DNA of 64,000 nucleotides from Peptococcaceae bacterium BICA1-7 (GCA_000802095.1 JUEB01000026.1:310001-374000); one strand, 5' to 3'. Shown: positions 1-8,406, counted from the stretch's first letter. Translations and numbers: made by a program. The notes: a model not told the origin generated them from the letters alone.

Positions 1-517
1 TCGCTACCCTCAGCAGCATTTTTTTCAGATCAGTCATCTGCTGACTTGTCCCTATGATATCGCTGTCAGTGAATTTTACTGTATATAATCCAGTTGCCCC
101 TGTCCTTTTTCTGCCCCGTGTAACAGAGAGCCCTTCGCCACCTCCGGGTCCGCCTATTATAAAATTTACTCTGGCCAGGGCTCCCGCCACTTTACCCAGA
201 TTCCTTACTGGTATATAGTCAACAAGGGCGCTGTCGGCTCCGATTGTCTCAATCCTGCCCAGTTCAGGCTCACCGGAGCTGATAACCTCGGCTATCCTGC
301 GAAAGCAGCGGCAGCTGCGAATTAATGGCAGACCAATAAAGTCAGCCGGCCTCCTGTTAAGAGCTGTGGACAGAGACGGGCTTATCTGGACCACCAGCCC
401 TTCCCTGTCAACCACCACCACCCCATCGGACAGGCTGTCCAATAAACTATTCCATAAATTTTCGGCTGTCAGTGAGGGATCTTTTTTAACTTCCCTGGAT
501 TCATCGGGGCAAAGCAA
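1..517 (-). CDS. Sigma-54-dependent activator, N-terminal part (cut by window edge)
   Basis: Reading the minus strand from a TTG at 517 gives about 172 codons open to the window edge. The first ~110 residues look like a PAS sensor domain (SLSDGVVVVDREGLVVQISP, then a conserved FIGLPL-type stretch). The end reads FTDSDIIGTSQQMTDLKKML, the usual entry into the AAA+ domain of NtrC-type activators. An in-frame TAA lies directly before the TTG, and GGCGGTGA sits about 5 bases upstream as ribosome binding site, so TTG 517 is the best start. The ATPase and DNA-binding parts lie outside the window. It follows the acyl-CoA ligase gene on the same strand, which may be its target, but no -24/-12 promoter was recognised there. 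Family call is firm; ligand is unknown. Confidence 0.85.
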   Translation of the reverse strand, partial: MLCPDESREVKKDPSLTAENLWNSLLDSLSDGVVVVDREGLVVQISPSLSTALNRRPADFIGLPLIRSCRCFRRIAEVISSGEPELGRIETIGADSALVDYIPVRNLGKVAGALARVNFIIGGPGGGEGLSVTRGRKRTGATGLYTVKFTDSDIIGTSQQMTDLKKMLLRVA

Positions 518-565
518 TTATATCACCGCCGGATTCTTTGTTTTTGACTTAAGGGTAATCCATAT

Positions 566-866
566 GGTCAGAAGACTGCTAAAAGGTATTATTTTCTGTC
601 AGGAGACAGCTTACGGGTATTGCTTTCTGCCGGGAGACAGTAGAGTTGGCTAAGCATTCCTTATACGACTTAAACTGATATTTTAAAACTACTGTTTTCT
701 GTCTCCTGACCTGTTGTTCATTCTTTTAAGCAGTCTCCTGACCCGGATTCTATAGCTTATTAGCAGTCTCCTGTCTCCCGACCTGATGGTTCATGCTCTT
801 TAGCGGTCTCCCGACCTTGGGAATATCTTATGAGCAGTCTCCTGACCGCAGGAAATACTCATAAGC
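566..866. repeat. Intergenic repeat element, copy 1 (GGTCAGGAGAC type)
   Basis: The left part carries GGTCAGAAGACTGCT and TGTCAGGAGACAGC units in plus orientation; the right part carries at least five units of the form AGCAGTCTCCTGACC in the opposite orientation, spaced about 33-40 bases. The whole is therefore a degenerate inverted array. The same unit occurs at 6454-6714 and 11862-12054. No open reading frame of its own was seen; the plus-strand frame through 366-653 is judged chance. Confidence 0.8.
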
Positions 867-913
867 CATCAGGGGGTTATCAAATGCTTCGAACCAAAAT
901 AGTGTGTACCATA
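851..913 (+). pseudogene. Duplicated 5' end of pyk (leader plus ~10 codons)
   Basis: From 851 to about 913 the plus strand repeats, with about eight mismatches, the leader and start of pyk (minus strand 6450-6388). The shared part includes GGTTATC, then ATGCTTCGAACCAAAATAGT, coding M-L-R-T-K-I-V-C-T-I before a stop two codons later. It keeps the same position next to a GGTCAGGAGAC repeat as at the true pyk. It is a translationally dead fragment, best explained by recombination or template switching between two repeat copies. Confidence 0.8.
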
Positions 914-930
914 TGTTTGTAATGCTTTTT

Positions 931-966
931 CACAAATAAATCTGGCGGTCCATTTAAGACCGCCAG
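931..966 (-). terminator. Terminator after the acyl-CoA ligase gene
   Basis: A perfect 9-bp stem CTGGCGGTC / GACCGCCAG (942-950 with 958-966) with a 7-base loop is followed on the minus strand by ATTTATTTGTG. It lies 15 bases past the stop codon of the ligase gene. Confidence 0.75.
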
Positions 967-980
967 TAACCTATTAAGCA

Positions 981-2585
981 TTAGTTAACCTTCTTATCGA
1001 AGCCCTTCCATTCTTTTTCCCTCAGGCGGTACTTCATTATCTTACCGGTGGAGGTTTTGGGCAGCTCCCCGAATTCAATGTGTTTTGGCACCTTGAACCT
1101 GGCTATTCTTTCCCGGCAGAATTCAATAATCTCACCGGCGGTGGTGCCTGCCCCCTGCTTCAGCACAACAAAGGCCTTGGGCACTTCCCCCCATTTGGGA
1201 TCCGGAACAGCCACCACTGCCACCTCAACAACATCCGGGTGCTGATAGATTACATTTTCCACTTCCACTGTGGATATGTTTTCCCCTCCGCTTATAATAA
1301 TATCCTTCATTCTGTCCTTTATTTCAATGTAGCCGTCAGGGTGTTTTACCGCCAGGTCTCCGCTGTGGAACCAGCCCCCCCGGAAAGCCTCATCTGATTC
1401 CTTGGGCTGCTTGTAGTACCCCAGCATCACATTGTTGCCACGCATAACAATCTCACCCATGGATGCCCCGTCAGCCGGCATCTCGTCCATACTAGACGAG
1501 TCTACCACGGTAACAAATTCAGAGCTTACATACGCAACGCCTTGACGTGCCTTTATAGCAGCCTTCTCATCGGCCCCCAGCCCGTCCCACTCCTTCTGCC
1601 ACTGGCAGATGGTGTGGGGCCCGTACACCTCGGTAAGTCCGTAAACCTGGGTCACAACAGCTCCTATGGACTCCATGTTCTTGATCACGGTAGGGGCTGG
1701 AGGAGCCCCGGCGGTAATCACATTTAGTATTCTCTTCATGTTGCAGTCCCTGGCCCCGGGATAATTGGCCATGGCTATCAATACCGTGGGCGCTGCGCAC
1801 AGGTGTGTAATCTCCTCCAGTTCAACAAGGCGGTATATTTCTTCCGGAACCACTTTTCGCAGGCATACATTGACGCCGCCAATGCCTACCACTGCCCAGG
1901 TAAAACACCACCCGTTGCAGTGAAACATGGGCAGAGTCCAAAGGTAAACCGAGTCAGGAGTCATGCCGTGCTCCATAATTTCACCCACGGCATTGAGATA
2001 AGCACCCCTGTGGGAGTACATAACTCCCTTGGGCAGACCGGTGGTGCCGCTGGTATAGTTTATGGTAATATTTTCTAATTCATCTTCCAGCATAACAGGG
2101 AAAGGCTCGGGTGAACCGGTAAGCAGAAACTCTTCGTATTCAGCTCCTTTGAGCGGACTTTCCTTAATCTCGTCGCAAATGCTTACCACAGTGTGTATGT
2201 TTGGAATTTCATTTTCTATCTGCTTGACTATGCCGGCAAACTCCGTGTCCACAAACAGCACTTTGGTATCGGAGTGGTTAAGTATATAAGCTATTTCCCT
2301 GGCCGACAGGCGGATGTTTATGCTCACCAATACACCGCCGGTCATGGGAACACCGAAGTGCGCCTCCAGCATGGGTGGAATATTGGGACATAAAAAGGCC
2401 ACCTTGTCTCCTTTCCCGACACCAATACTGCTAAGGGCGCTGGCCAGCCGGTTAACTCTCGCATAAAACTCACCGTAGGTATACTTTTTTTCATTGTAGA
2501 CCACGGCAGTCTTATTCCTGAATACCTCAGCATTCCTCCTTAGAAAACTGATCGGAGACAGTGGCTCGTAATTAACGCTTCTCAT
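981..2585 (-). CDS. AMP-forming acyl-CoA ligase (AAE-type)
   Basis: 534 residues, normal for the ANL superfamily. It activates a carboxylic acid to its acyl-AMP and then acyl-CoA. Visible motifs: YTSGTTGLPKGVMYSH (phosphate-binding loop, ~175-190), YGLTEVYGP (A5), GWFHSGDLAVKHPDGY (A7), IKDRMKDIIISGGENIS (A8 hinge) and PKTSTGKIMKYRLR with the C-terminal catalytic lysine. The YGLTEVYGPHT...QWQKEWDGL stretch resembles the acyl-activating enzyme branch that uses short/medium-chain or aromatic acids; the substrate cannot be read from sequence. The start has a good ribosome site (ATAAGGAGTG). Likely cytosolic. In a syntroph or sulfate reducer it may feed fatty or aromatic acids into beta-oxidation (inference). 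Confidence 0.9.
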   Translation of the reverse strand: MRSVNYEPLSPISFLRRNAEVFRNKTAVVYNEKKYTYGEFYARVNRLASALSSIGVGKGDKVAFLCPNIPPMLEAHFGVPMTGGVLVSINIRLSAREIAYILNHSDTKVLFVDTEFAGIVKQIENEIPNIHTVVSICDEIKESPLKGAEYEEFLLTGSPEPFPVMLEDELENITINYTSGTTGLPKGVMYSHRGAYLNAVGEIMEHGMTPDSVYLWTLPMFHCNGWCFTWAVVGIGGVNVCLRKVVPEEIYRLVELEEITHLCAAPTVLIAMANYPGARDCNMKRILNVITAGAPPAPTVIKNMESIGAVVTQVYGLTEVYGPHTICQWQKEWDGLGADEKAAIKARQGVAYVSSEFVTVVDSSSMDEMPADGASMGEIVMRGNNVMLGYYKQPKESDEAFRGGWFHSGDLAVKHPDGYIEIKDRMKDIIISGGENISTVEVENVIYQHPDVVEVAVVAVPDPKWGEVPKAFVVLKQGAGTTAGEIIEFCRERIARFKVPKHIEFGELPKTSTGKIMKYRLREKEWKGFDKKVN

Positions 2586-2699
2586 TTTCGCTCACTCCTT
2601 ATGTAAATTCAGTCAAAATGAAATATTCTTAATATTCAATACTGACAAAAAATATTCCTTCCTTGTATCTGATAAATTACTTATATAATTTTTTACATT

Positions 2700-2816
2700 T
2701 CATGAATTACCGACCTTCTTGGAGTTGATGAAGATACTTCCAATGTCGTCCACCGCGTCCACAATATATATTTCAGGCTCTTCCTTAAGCCATATTTCCT
2801 TGTTGCCGGGACAAAG
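2700..2816 (-). other. Short coding remnant, unidentified
   Basis: A 38-codon stretch on the minus strand reads ...KEIWLKEEPEIYIVDAVDDI... up to IFINSKKVGNS and a stop. It has protein-like composition but no start codon with a ribosome site and an in-frame stop upstream. It may be the tail of a decayed gene. The rest of the 2586-2872 gap is A+T-rich and shows nothing else recognisable except the ribosome site of the ligase gene. Confidence 0.3.
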
Positions 2817-2872
2817 TATCTATAAGCTGATCTATTATCTCTGAAGGTGTTTATCATTTATTAGTTGTTGGC

Positions 2873-3811
2873 TCAGCAGCTGTCACATATTGTGTAAAAC
2901 CATTGCTCAGTTCCGGTGTTCTTCTGTTTTAGAGAATGACTACCGAAATAATAGCTTTTGCCACCCTCTCTAAAGCCCATCCCCTTTACCAGGCTGTGAA
3001 AAAGACCTCCCTGGGGGACTTTCAGCTTGATGGGAGCTGCTAATTCTTTTTTCAGATAACCAATAAGATATCTAAAGCAGACAGTTTCCGAGGCTGTTAT
3101 GTCTGCAATTTCCCACAGCTCTTCCCCACCGCAGATTTTTCTGCAGGTTACAGCGCAGCCCACCGGGCCGCCACCTTTAAAAACCAAAAAAATTCTGTAG
3201 TCCTGACCCGGCTCCTCCCCGAATCTCCACCTCATATATCCGGCATCCCTTATTGCCACCGCACATTTACTGAAAATACCCCGGGCCAGGTCTTTCCATA
3301 AAATGTCATGCTCCAGGCCTATCTCATCTGTTTCCCGTATTTGATACTCTCCCCCGGCGCTGTCTTTAGCGCCGCTGTTCCAGCAGAACATCGGGCGGGC
3401 AGCGGTTATATAATCCCACTGCAATCTTTTTTTAAAGCCTTGCACACTGTGTTCTGTCGGGAATCCATAAATAATCTCAATTCCCTGCTCAGCCGCTCTC
3501 CTGTAAAGGGTCTTCCCCAATTCACTGAAAATACCCCTGTACCTGTAGTCAGGATGGGTTACTGCTATATCAGAGAGGCCGCCCTTTAAATATCTGCCGC
3601 CGCTGTATAGCCTAAGTGGAATTATCCCATAAAAACCCACCAGCCTGACTCCGTCCCAGGAGGTTTGGATCAATGACTTTCCCAGTGTGCCAGTCTCATT
3701 TTTCCACTGCCACCGGTCCAGAGACATATTCTCCGGGTTGACATAGTTGTATAGCTCCAGGCATTTATCCCTGTCTTTGTTTTCATACGGCCTGTTCATT
3801 AAGCCTTCCAT
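2873..3811 (-). CDS. GNAT-family N-acetyltransferase
   Basis: 312 residues. The stretch GLSDIAVTHPDYRYRGIF (about residues 81-98) is the acetyl-CoA pyrophosphate-binding motif A of the GNAT fold (V-x-P-x-x-R-x-x-G). The remaining ~200 residues resemble two-lobed, Eis-like GNAT proteins rather than the short single-domain type. Acceptor unknown. The nearest upstream gene on this strand (DedA) is 90 bases away and could share a transcript. No membrane segment or signal peptide. Confidence 0.75.
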   Translation of the reverse strand: MEGLMNRPYENKDRDKCLELYNYVNPENMSLDRWQWKNETGTLGKSLIQTSWDGVRLVGFYGIIPLRLYSGGRYLKGGLSDIAVTHPDYRYRGIFSELGKTLYRRAAEQGIEIIYGFPTEHSVQGFKKRLQWDYITAARPMFCWNSGAKDSAGGEYQIRETDEIGLEHDILWKDLARGIFSKCAVAIRDAGYMRWRFGEEPGQDYRIFLVFKGGGPVGCAVTCRKICGGEELWEIADITASETVCFRYLIGYLKKELAAPIKLKVPQGGLFHSLVKGMGFREGGKSYYFGSHSLKQKNTGTEQWFYTICDSC

Positions 3812-3901
3812 TCCCGGCAGCTCCTTTTTAACTCCAGCATATGTTTTAAGCCGGCAATTTGTTTTTGGAGGAAGCCTGGGATTAATATCGGCAGGGCTCT
3901 A

Positions 3902-4495
3902 TCAGCCTTTTATTCTATTCCTGATGATTATTCCGGCCAGTATGTAAATCACTATTGAGGCTGCCGCCAGGTAAGGAATATAGCTCTCAGCCTGTTTCCA
4001 GATTGCCTGCCAGGTCCGGGAAAAATAATATCCCAGCCCAATATTAAATAGTGACCAGCCTGAGGCAAATATACTGTTATACAGAATAAAGCGGGCCGGG
4101 CTAAGCCTGCTCATCCCGGCCAGATAAGGGGTTATATTCCCCGCCGTGGGCACAAACCTGCCCACCAGTATAAAGGCGGCAGAGGACTGCTCCAGCCATT
4201 CTCTGGCTCTTTCCATCTTTTCATGGTTTAGCCTGAAAATTTTTTCAAATCTGTACAGGAAAGGCTCACCAATAACTTTTCCTATATAGTAAGCCACCAC
4301 TGCTCCTGTGTTTAGTCCGGCCACCGCCATTAAAAATGCCTGCGCCAGACTAATCCTGCCATCGTTAATAAGAATACCTGCCAGTATCAGCATTACCCCG
4401 CCGGGAAAAGGAACACCCAGCGACTCAATTACCGTTCCCAGAAAAATCCCGCCAATCCCCATGTCCACCAGAAACCGGCCCGCAGTTTCCATCAC
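3902..4495 (-). CDS. DedA-family membrane protein
   Basis: 197 residues with four to five hydrophobic segments and the DedA/SNARE-associated signatures: GTVIESLGVPFPGG near the N terminus, GRFVPTAGNITPYLAGMSRL in the middle (the G-R-F-x-P...G motif with the conserved arginine) and a C-terminal membrane anchor. The family is linked to undecaprenyl-phosphate or phospholipid flipping and membrane homeostasis. The start at ATG 4495 gives the expected length. It stands alone with its own short spacing to the GNAT gene. Confidence 0.85.
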   Translation of the reverse strand: MMETAGRFLVDMGIGGIFLGTVIESLGVPFPGGVMLILAGILINDGRISLAQAFLMAVAGLNTGAVVAYYIGKVIGEPFLYRFEKIFRLNHEKMERAREWLEQSSAAFILVGRFVPTAGNITPYLAGMSRLSPARFILYNSIFASGWSLFNIGLGYYFSRTWQAIWKQAESYIPYLAAASIVIYILAGIIIRNRIKG

Positions 4496-4539
4496 TTACA
4501 GCCTCACCCCGCCTGCTTATCTTATCCAGCAGTCCCCTC

Positions 4540-4600
4540 ATTAATTCGAATGGGGGGACTGCCCATACAGAGGATAGCTGACCGCTGACGGCTGATTGCT
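4540..4600. repeat. Short intergenic repeat-like stretch
   Basis: Between dedA and the pyk terminator lies a run of near-direct units (AGCTGACCGCTGACGGCTGA, then TTGCTGAAAGCT). Tandem GCTGAC/GCTGAAAG runs of this kind are common dispersed repeats in many bacterial genomes. No gene is visible here. Confidence 0.45.
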
Positions 4601-4605
4601 GAAAG

Positions 4606-4642
4606 CTATCAATAAATAATAAAGCCCGGCCTCATGCCGGGT
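4606..4642 (-). terminator. pyk terminator
   Basis: CCCGGC-CTCAT-GCCGGG (4624-4640) forms a GC-rich hairpin. On the minus strand it is followed by CTTTATTATTTATTG, a usable U-rich tail, 25 bases past the pyk stop codon. Confidence 0.85.
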
Positions 4643-4665
4643 CTTTAGCTATATTCTTTTTAAAG

Positions 4666-6417
4666 CTACAATACCTTCGCTGTTCCTTTGTAAACAAGGC
4701 CTCTTTGCCCGTCCACCGTTATAATTTCTCCATCTGTCAGCAAGCTGGTGGCTTCTTCCACTCCCACTATAACCGGTATACCGAACTCCAGCCCCACTAT
4801 GGCAGCGTGGGAGGTGAGACCTCCAAACTCTGTAATAAGGGCCCCTGCCCTTTCAATTACAGGTATGTAATCCCTGTCTGTTGACCTGGTGACCAGCACA
4901 TCTCCCTGCAAAACTTTCTGCATAGCCTCGGCCGCACTGCTACAGATCCTTGTGCTCCCTGTTACCGCCAGGTTTCCTATACCGGTTCCCCGCGCCAGAA
5001 TCTCTCCCACAGTGTGCACCTTGATCAGGTTGGTGGTGCCATGGACACCCACCGGAACACCCGCTGTGATGACCACCAGATCTCCTGGATTTATCATGCC
5101 GGCCTTTAAAGAGGCCTCAATGGCCTCTGATATCATACTGTCGGTGTTGTCCGTGCGGTTTACCAGTATGGGCTGCACACCCCATACCAGAGCCATTTTC
5201 CTTAAAACCTTTTCCTCCGGGGTAACCGCCACCACAGGTGACCTGGGCCTGTATTTGCTCATCATCCTGGAGGTGTGGCCTGTTTCGGTGGATGTTATAA
5301 TGGCAGCCGCGCCAAGATCCTCGGATATGGTGCAGGTGGCGTGACTGATGGCGTCGGTCACGGTACAGGCCTGAGATCTGCTTCTGCGCATGGTTATTTC
5401 TTCATAGTTAGGTGAGGTTTCAGCTTTTATGGCTATTTTCACCATGGTCTGTATTGTTTCCAGCGGGTATTTCCCGGCAGCTGTTTCCCCGGACAGCATT
5501 ATGGCGTCAGTTCCGTCAAAAATAGCGTTAGCCACATCAGACGCCTCCGCCCTGGTGGGCCTTGGATTATTTATCATGGACTCCAGCATCTGGGTGGCAG
5601 TTATAACGGGTATGCCTGCCCTGTTGCATTTCTCAATTATTTTTTTCTGCACCAGAGGGACCTCTTCAACAGGTATTTCAACACCCAGGTCACCCCTGGC
5701 CACCATTATCCCATCAGATACCTTTATTATCTCATCAAGGTTATTTAGTCCCTCGCGGCTTTCAATCTTGGCTATTATATTAAGGTTTGCCCCGGATTCC
5801 TCGACTATCTGCCTTATTCCCAGCACATCGTTGGCTTTTCTAATAAAAGAGGCAGCTATAAAATCGAAGTCATTTTTTATGGCGAATAGTATGTCATCCA
5901 CATCCCGGTCGGTTACTGCCGGCAAATTGACAACTATGCCAGGCAGGTTGACGCCTTTTTGAGAGGTCAGCTTACCCCCGTTTATTATTTCACAATCCAC
6001 TGTTTTCCTGGTTTTATCAATAACCCTGAGCTCAATAAGGCCGTCGGCTATCAGTATCCTGTCCCCGGGACAGACATCCCTTGGCATCCCCTTATAATTA
6101 ACAGGCAGCATAGACTCACTGCCCTTCTCATCATTCACGGTTAGAGTAACCCTTTTCCCGGCCTCCAGCAGCACAGGCTCTTTTTCCATATAGCCCAGCC
6201 TTATTTCAGGCCCCTTGGTGTCCAGCATGATGGCAATATTCCTGCCGGTTTTGGATGCGGCCTCCCTGATGGACTCCACCCTGCGCAGATGTTCTTCATG
6301 GGTGCCGTGGGAAAAATTAAGCCTGGCTACATTCATGCCTGCCAGCATCATTTTCATCAGCACAGGGACCTTTTCAGAAGAAGGTCCTATAGTGCACACT
6401 ATTTTGGTTCGAAGCAT
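4666..6417 (-). CDS. pyk: Pyruvate kinase with C-terminal PEP-utilising domain
   Basis: 583 residues. Converts PEP and ADP to pyruvate and ATP in glycolysis. The N-terminal ~470 residues are a complete pyruvate kinase: TKIVCTIGPSSE, MNVARLNFSHGTHE, MLDTKGPEIRLG, AKIESREGLNNLDEI, MVARGDLGVEIP and the TATQMLESMI lysine/threonine region. The last ~100 residues form the swivelling phosphohistidine domain of PEP-utilising enzymes, with ITEFGGLTSHAAIVGLEFGIPV carrying the histidine. This extra domain is typical of Bacillus/Clostridium pyruvate kinases. A good ribosome site (CCAGGAGG) precedes ATG 6417. It lies downstream of pfkA but is separated from it by a repeat element; a copy of its first codons lies at 884-913. 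Confidence 0.97.
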   Translation of the reverse strand: MLRTKIVCTIGPSSEKVPVLMKMMLAGMNVARLNFSHGTHEEHLRRVESIREAASKTGRNIAIMLDTKGPEIRLGYMEKEPVLLEAGKRVTLTVNDEKGSESMLPVNYKGMPRDVCPGDRILIADGLIELRVIDKTRKTVDCEIINGGKLTSQKGVNLPGIVVNLPAVTDRDVDDILFAIKNDFDFIAASFIRKANDVLGIRQIVEESGANLNIIAKIESREGLNNLDEIIKVSDGIMVARGDLGVEIPVEEVPLVQKKIIEKCNRAGIPVITATQMLESMINNPRPTRAEASDVANAIFDGTDAIMLSGETAAGKYPLETIQTMVKIAIKAETSPNYEEITMRRSRSQACTVTDAISHATCTISEDLGAAAIITSTETGHTSRMMSKYRPRSPVVAVTPEEKVLRKMALVWGVQPILVNRTDNTDSMISEAIEASLKAGMINPGDLVVITAGVPVGVHGTTNLIKVHTVGEILARGTGIGNLAVTGSTRICSSAAEAMQKVLQGDVLVTRSTDRDYIPVIERAGALITEFGGLTSHAAIVGLEFGIPVIVGVEEATSLLTDGEIITVDGQRGLVYKGTAKVL

Positions 6418-6453
6418 CCGATAACCTCCTGGTTGCTCATGAGTATTTCCAAT

Positions 6454-6714
6454 GGTCGGGAGACAGGAGACGGGAGACTGCTAAAAAGTATGAACACTGG
6501 GTCGGGAGACTGCTTAAAAGTATGAACACAAGGTCGGTAGACTTCTTAAAAGCTTGAACATCAGGTCCGGAGACGGGAGACTGGAGTTTTTATGCTATAA
6601 TCTTTGGTATGTTTCAAAATGAAGGCATATAAGGAATGCCTGAACCAATCTCCTGTCTCCCGACAGAAAGGAATACCCGCAAGCAGTCTCCTGACCGCGG
6701 GTAATACCCCTAAG
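6454..6714. repeat. Intergenic repeat element, copy 2 (GGTCGGGAGAC type)
   Basis: From 6454 four units beginning GGTCGGGAGAC or GGTCGGTAGAC and continuing TGCTTAAAAGTATGAAC repeat with an exact 32-base period in the middle. From 6640 to 6700 the units are in the opposite orientation (CTCCTGTCTCCCGAC, CAGTCTCCTGACC). Between the arms lies ATAAGGAATGCCTGAACCA, a motif also found at the ends of other elements (52341, 44173). The element fills the whole pfkA-pyk gap and runs up to the pfkA stop codon. Confidence 0.85.
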
Positions 6715-7677
6715 CTATATCGACAGTACTCCCGCCAGCTGGTACATATCCATATCCAAATGTTTCCTGCCGGTGGTGACTTTTTCAAGGTTCCCGGCAA
6801 CTATTTCCCCCTTCACCATCCCGGCCATACTGCAGTATTCACCGGATATGAGCAGATCCACGGCCTTGGCTCCCAGCCTGCTGGCCAGTATCCTGTCGAA
6901 GGCGGTGGGGGTTCCGCCTCTCTGCAGGTGTCCCAGTATAGTTACCTTGGTGTCAAAGCCCGTTTTTTCCTTTATCAGCCGGCCTACCTCAATACCGCTG
7001 GCAGCTCCCTCGGCCACTATAATAATGCTGTGCAGCTTACCCCTGCGGTAGCCTCTGATGAGCTTGTCGCATATCTCTTCAACCCTTACCGGCTGCTCCG
7101 GTATCATAATTGTCTCAGCGCCGCCGGCCAGACCTGAAGCCAGGGCGATACAGCCTGACTCCCTCCCCATTACCTCAATAATAAAAGTTCTCTCGTGGGA
7201 GGTGGCGGTGTCTCTTATTTTGTTAACCGCATCCACCACATTGTTGACGGCGGTATCATAGCCTATGGAATAGTCAGTGCCGGGCACATCATTATCTATA
7301 GTGCCGGGAATACCCACCACCGGCAGATTATACTCCCGGTAGAATTCCATCCCACCCTTGAAAGAGCCGTCTCCTCCAATAACCACAAGCCCCTGGAGGT
7401 TAAACCTCTTTACATTTTCAAAGGCTATGGCCCTCCCACGTGGATCCCTGAATTCCTCTGACCTGGCTGTCTGTAAGATGGTGCCTCCCCGGTGGATTAT
7501 ATCAGCCACCGATCCCAGGTTCATAGGCCCCATCTCGGCCTCTATGAATCCCTTATAACCGTGTTTTATGCCGATCACTTCCATGCCGTGGTAAATAGCC
7601 TTACGCACCACCGCTCTTATGGCGGCGTTCATTCCGGGAGAATCCCCGCCGCTTGTAAGCACTCCTATCCTCTGCAC
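6715..7677 (-). CDS. pfkA: 6-phosphofructokinase (ATP-type)
   Basis: 320 residues, the usual bacterial PfkA length. Phosphorylates fructose-6-phosphate to the 1,6-bisphosphate. Visible: GVLTSGGDSPGMNAAIR (ATP site), GGDGSFKG with glycine at the position that distinguishes ATP from PPi enzymes, GIPGTIDNDVPGTDYSIGYD (catalytic aspartates), RDTATSHERTFIIEVMGR (substrate binding) and LGHLQRGG. The order dnaE-pfkA-pyk is conserved in many clostridia. The last codons run into a repeat element. Confidence 0.97.
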   Translation of the reverse strand: MQRIGVLTSGGDSPGMNAAIRAVVRKAIYHGMEVIGIKHGYKGFIEAEMGPMNLGSVADIIHRGGTILQTARSEEFRDPRGRAIAFENVKRFNLQGLVVIGGDGSFKGGMEFYREYNLPVVGIPGTIDNDVPGTDYSIGYDTAVNNVVDAVNKIRDTATSHERTFIIEVMGRESGCIALASGLAGGAETIMIPEQPVRVEEICDKLIRGYRRGKLHSIIIVAEGAASGIEVGRLIKEKTGFDTKVTILGHLQRGGTPTAFDRILASRLGAKAVDLLISGEYCSMAGMVKGEIVAGNLEKVTTGRKHLDMDMYQLAGVLSI

Positions 7678-7749
7678 AAACTGACCTCCTCGGTTTTATG
7701 TCGGTGCTCAGTTAGTATTTGCATTAATGCCGCAGTTGATAAAACCTTT

Positions 7750-7974
7750 TTAGGTATGGGTCAGTGATCCATGTTTGCCGGTAAGCTTGTATACTGTCAT
7801 AGTCTCCATAGCCTCTTCGGCCTCTGATTCGGGAACGAGAATTTCAACCGGCCCGCATTCATTATGGGACAGTCCCACAGACTTTAGCTTGACCAGAAAT
7901 CCTTCGCCGGAGAGTAAATTTTTAATTCTCCCGGCCTCCTTCATATGAGGTGCAATGTATACCACGGTCCACAA
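7750..7974 (-). CDS. Small conserved-type protein, unknown function
   Basis: 74 residues from a TTG at 7974, chosen because GGGAGGGGG lies about 8 bases upstream and the protein then begins M-W-T-V-V-Y-I-A. A longer frame begins at 8001 but would place the ribosome site inside the gene. The sequence (VVYIAPHMKEAGRIKNLL, later VEILVPESEAEEAMETM) has the alternating beta-alpha-beta pattern of small signal-transducing DUF2007-like proteins: an N-terminal strand, a helix with charged residues and a final EA-rich helix. No catalytic motif. It lies between dnaE/mtrB and pfkA and is probably co-transcribed with pfkA. Confidence 0.6.
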   Translation of the reverse strand: MWTVVYIAPHMKEAGRIKNLLSGEGFLVKLKSVGLSHNECGPVEILVPESEAEEAMETMTVYKLTGKHGSLTHT

Positions 7975-8099
7975 GGTACTTCCCCCTCCCGAACGGTACA
8001 AACACGAATTAGTCTTTTCTACTCTAAGGCTGCGTATTCCTTTATAAAGCGCAAAAAAAATAGCCAGAGTTTCAACTGCCCTCTGGATTTTATTATATA

Positions 8100-8327
8100 C
8101 TAATCATCGCTTCTTATTTTTCCGTTCTTTGTCAAAACCTCTACCCGTCCTCTTATTTTAATGGCTGAAGTATGCTCAGTAAACTGGGCAACCATTATTT
8201 CACCCTTGTCCAGCTTTTCAGAATGGTGAAATTTTGTATCTCTCCCCCGGGTCAGTCCTATTATTGTTACACCGTTTTCCAGAGCTTTGACCACTATATA
8301 CTCTCCGCCGATAGGATGATCGGACAT
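8100..8327 (-). CDS. mtrB: trp RNA-binding attenuation protein (TRAP)
   Basis: 75 residues, the length of Bacillus subtilis TRAP, and closely alike over nearly its whole length: [34 protein letters not shown] and [15 protein letters not shown]. In TRAP the TKFHHSEKL and [11 protein letters not shown] regions line the tryptophan pocket, and the KIRG edge contacts G/UAG triplets in RNA. An 11-mer ring that, loaded with tryptophan, binds trp leader RNA and causes termination. Start ATG 8327 is set by AAGGAGTGA; the open frame continues upstream to 8438 without homology. No trp genes are in the window, so its targets lie elsewhere. It follows dnaE by 79 bases. Confidence 0.93.
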   Translation of the reverse strand: MSDHPIGGEYIVVKALENGVTIIGLTRGRDTKFHHSEKLDKGEIMVAQFTEHTSAIKIRGRVEVLTKNGKIRSDD

Positions 8328-8406
8328 TAAATCACTCCTTGCCTTATTCCAGTTATATCGCCATGATAGCACAGAATTCCAATTATTTGCAAGGATTACA
8401 GACCTG

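Noticed and set aside
366-653. 95-codon plus-strand frame at the left edge
   Set aside because: It is antisense to the PAS domain of the sigma-54 activator and then enters the repeat element.
6454-6560. Possible CRISPR array (regular 32-base spacing)
   Set aside because: The whole unit repeats with few changes and reverses orientation later; there are no unique spacers and no cas genes.
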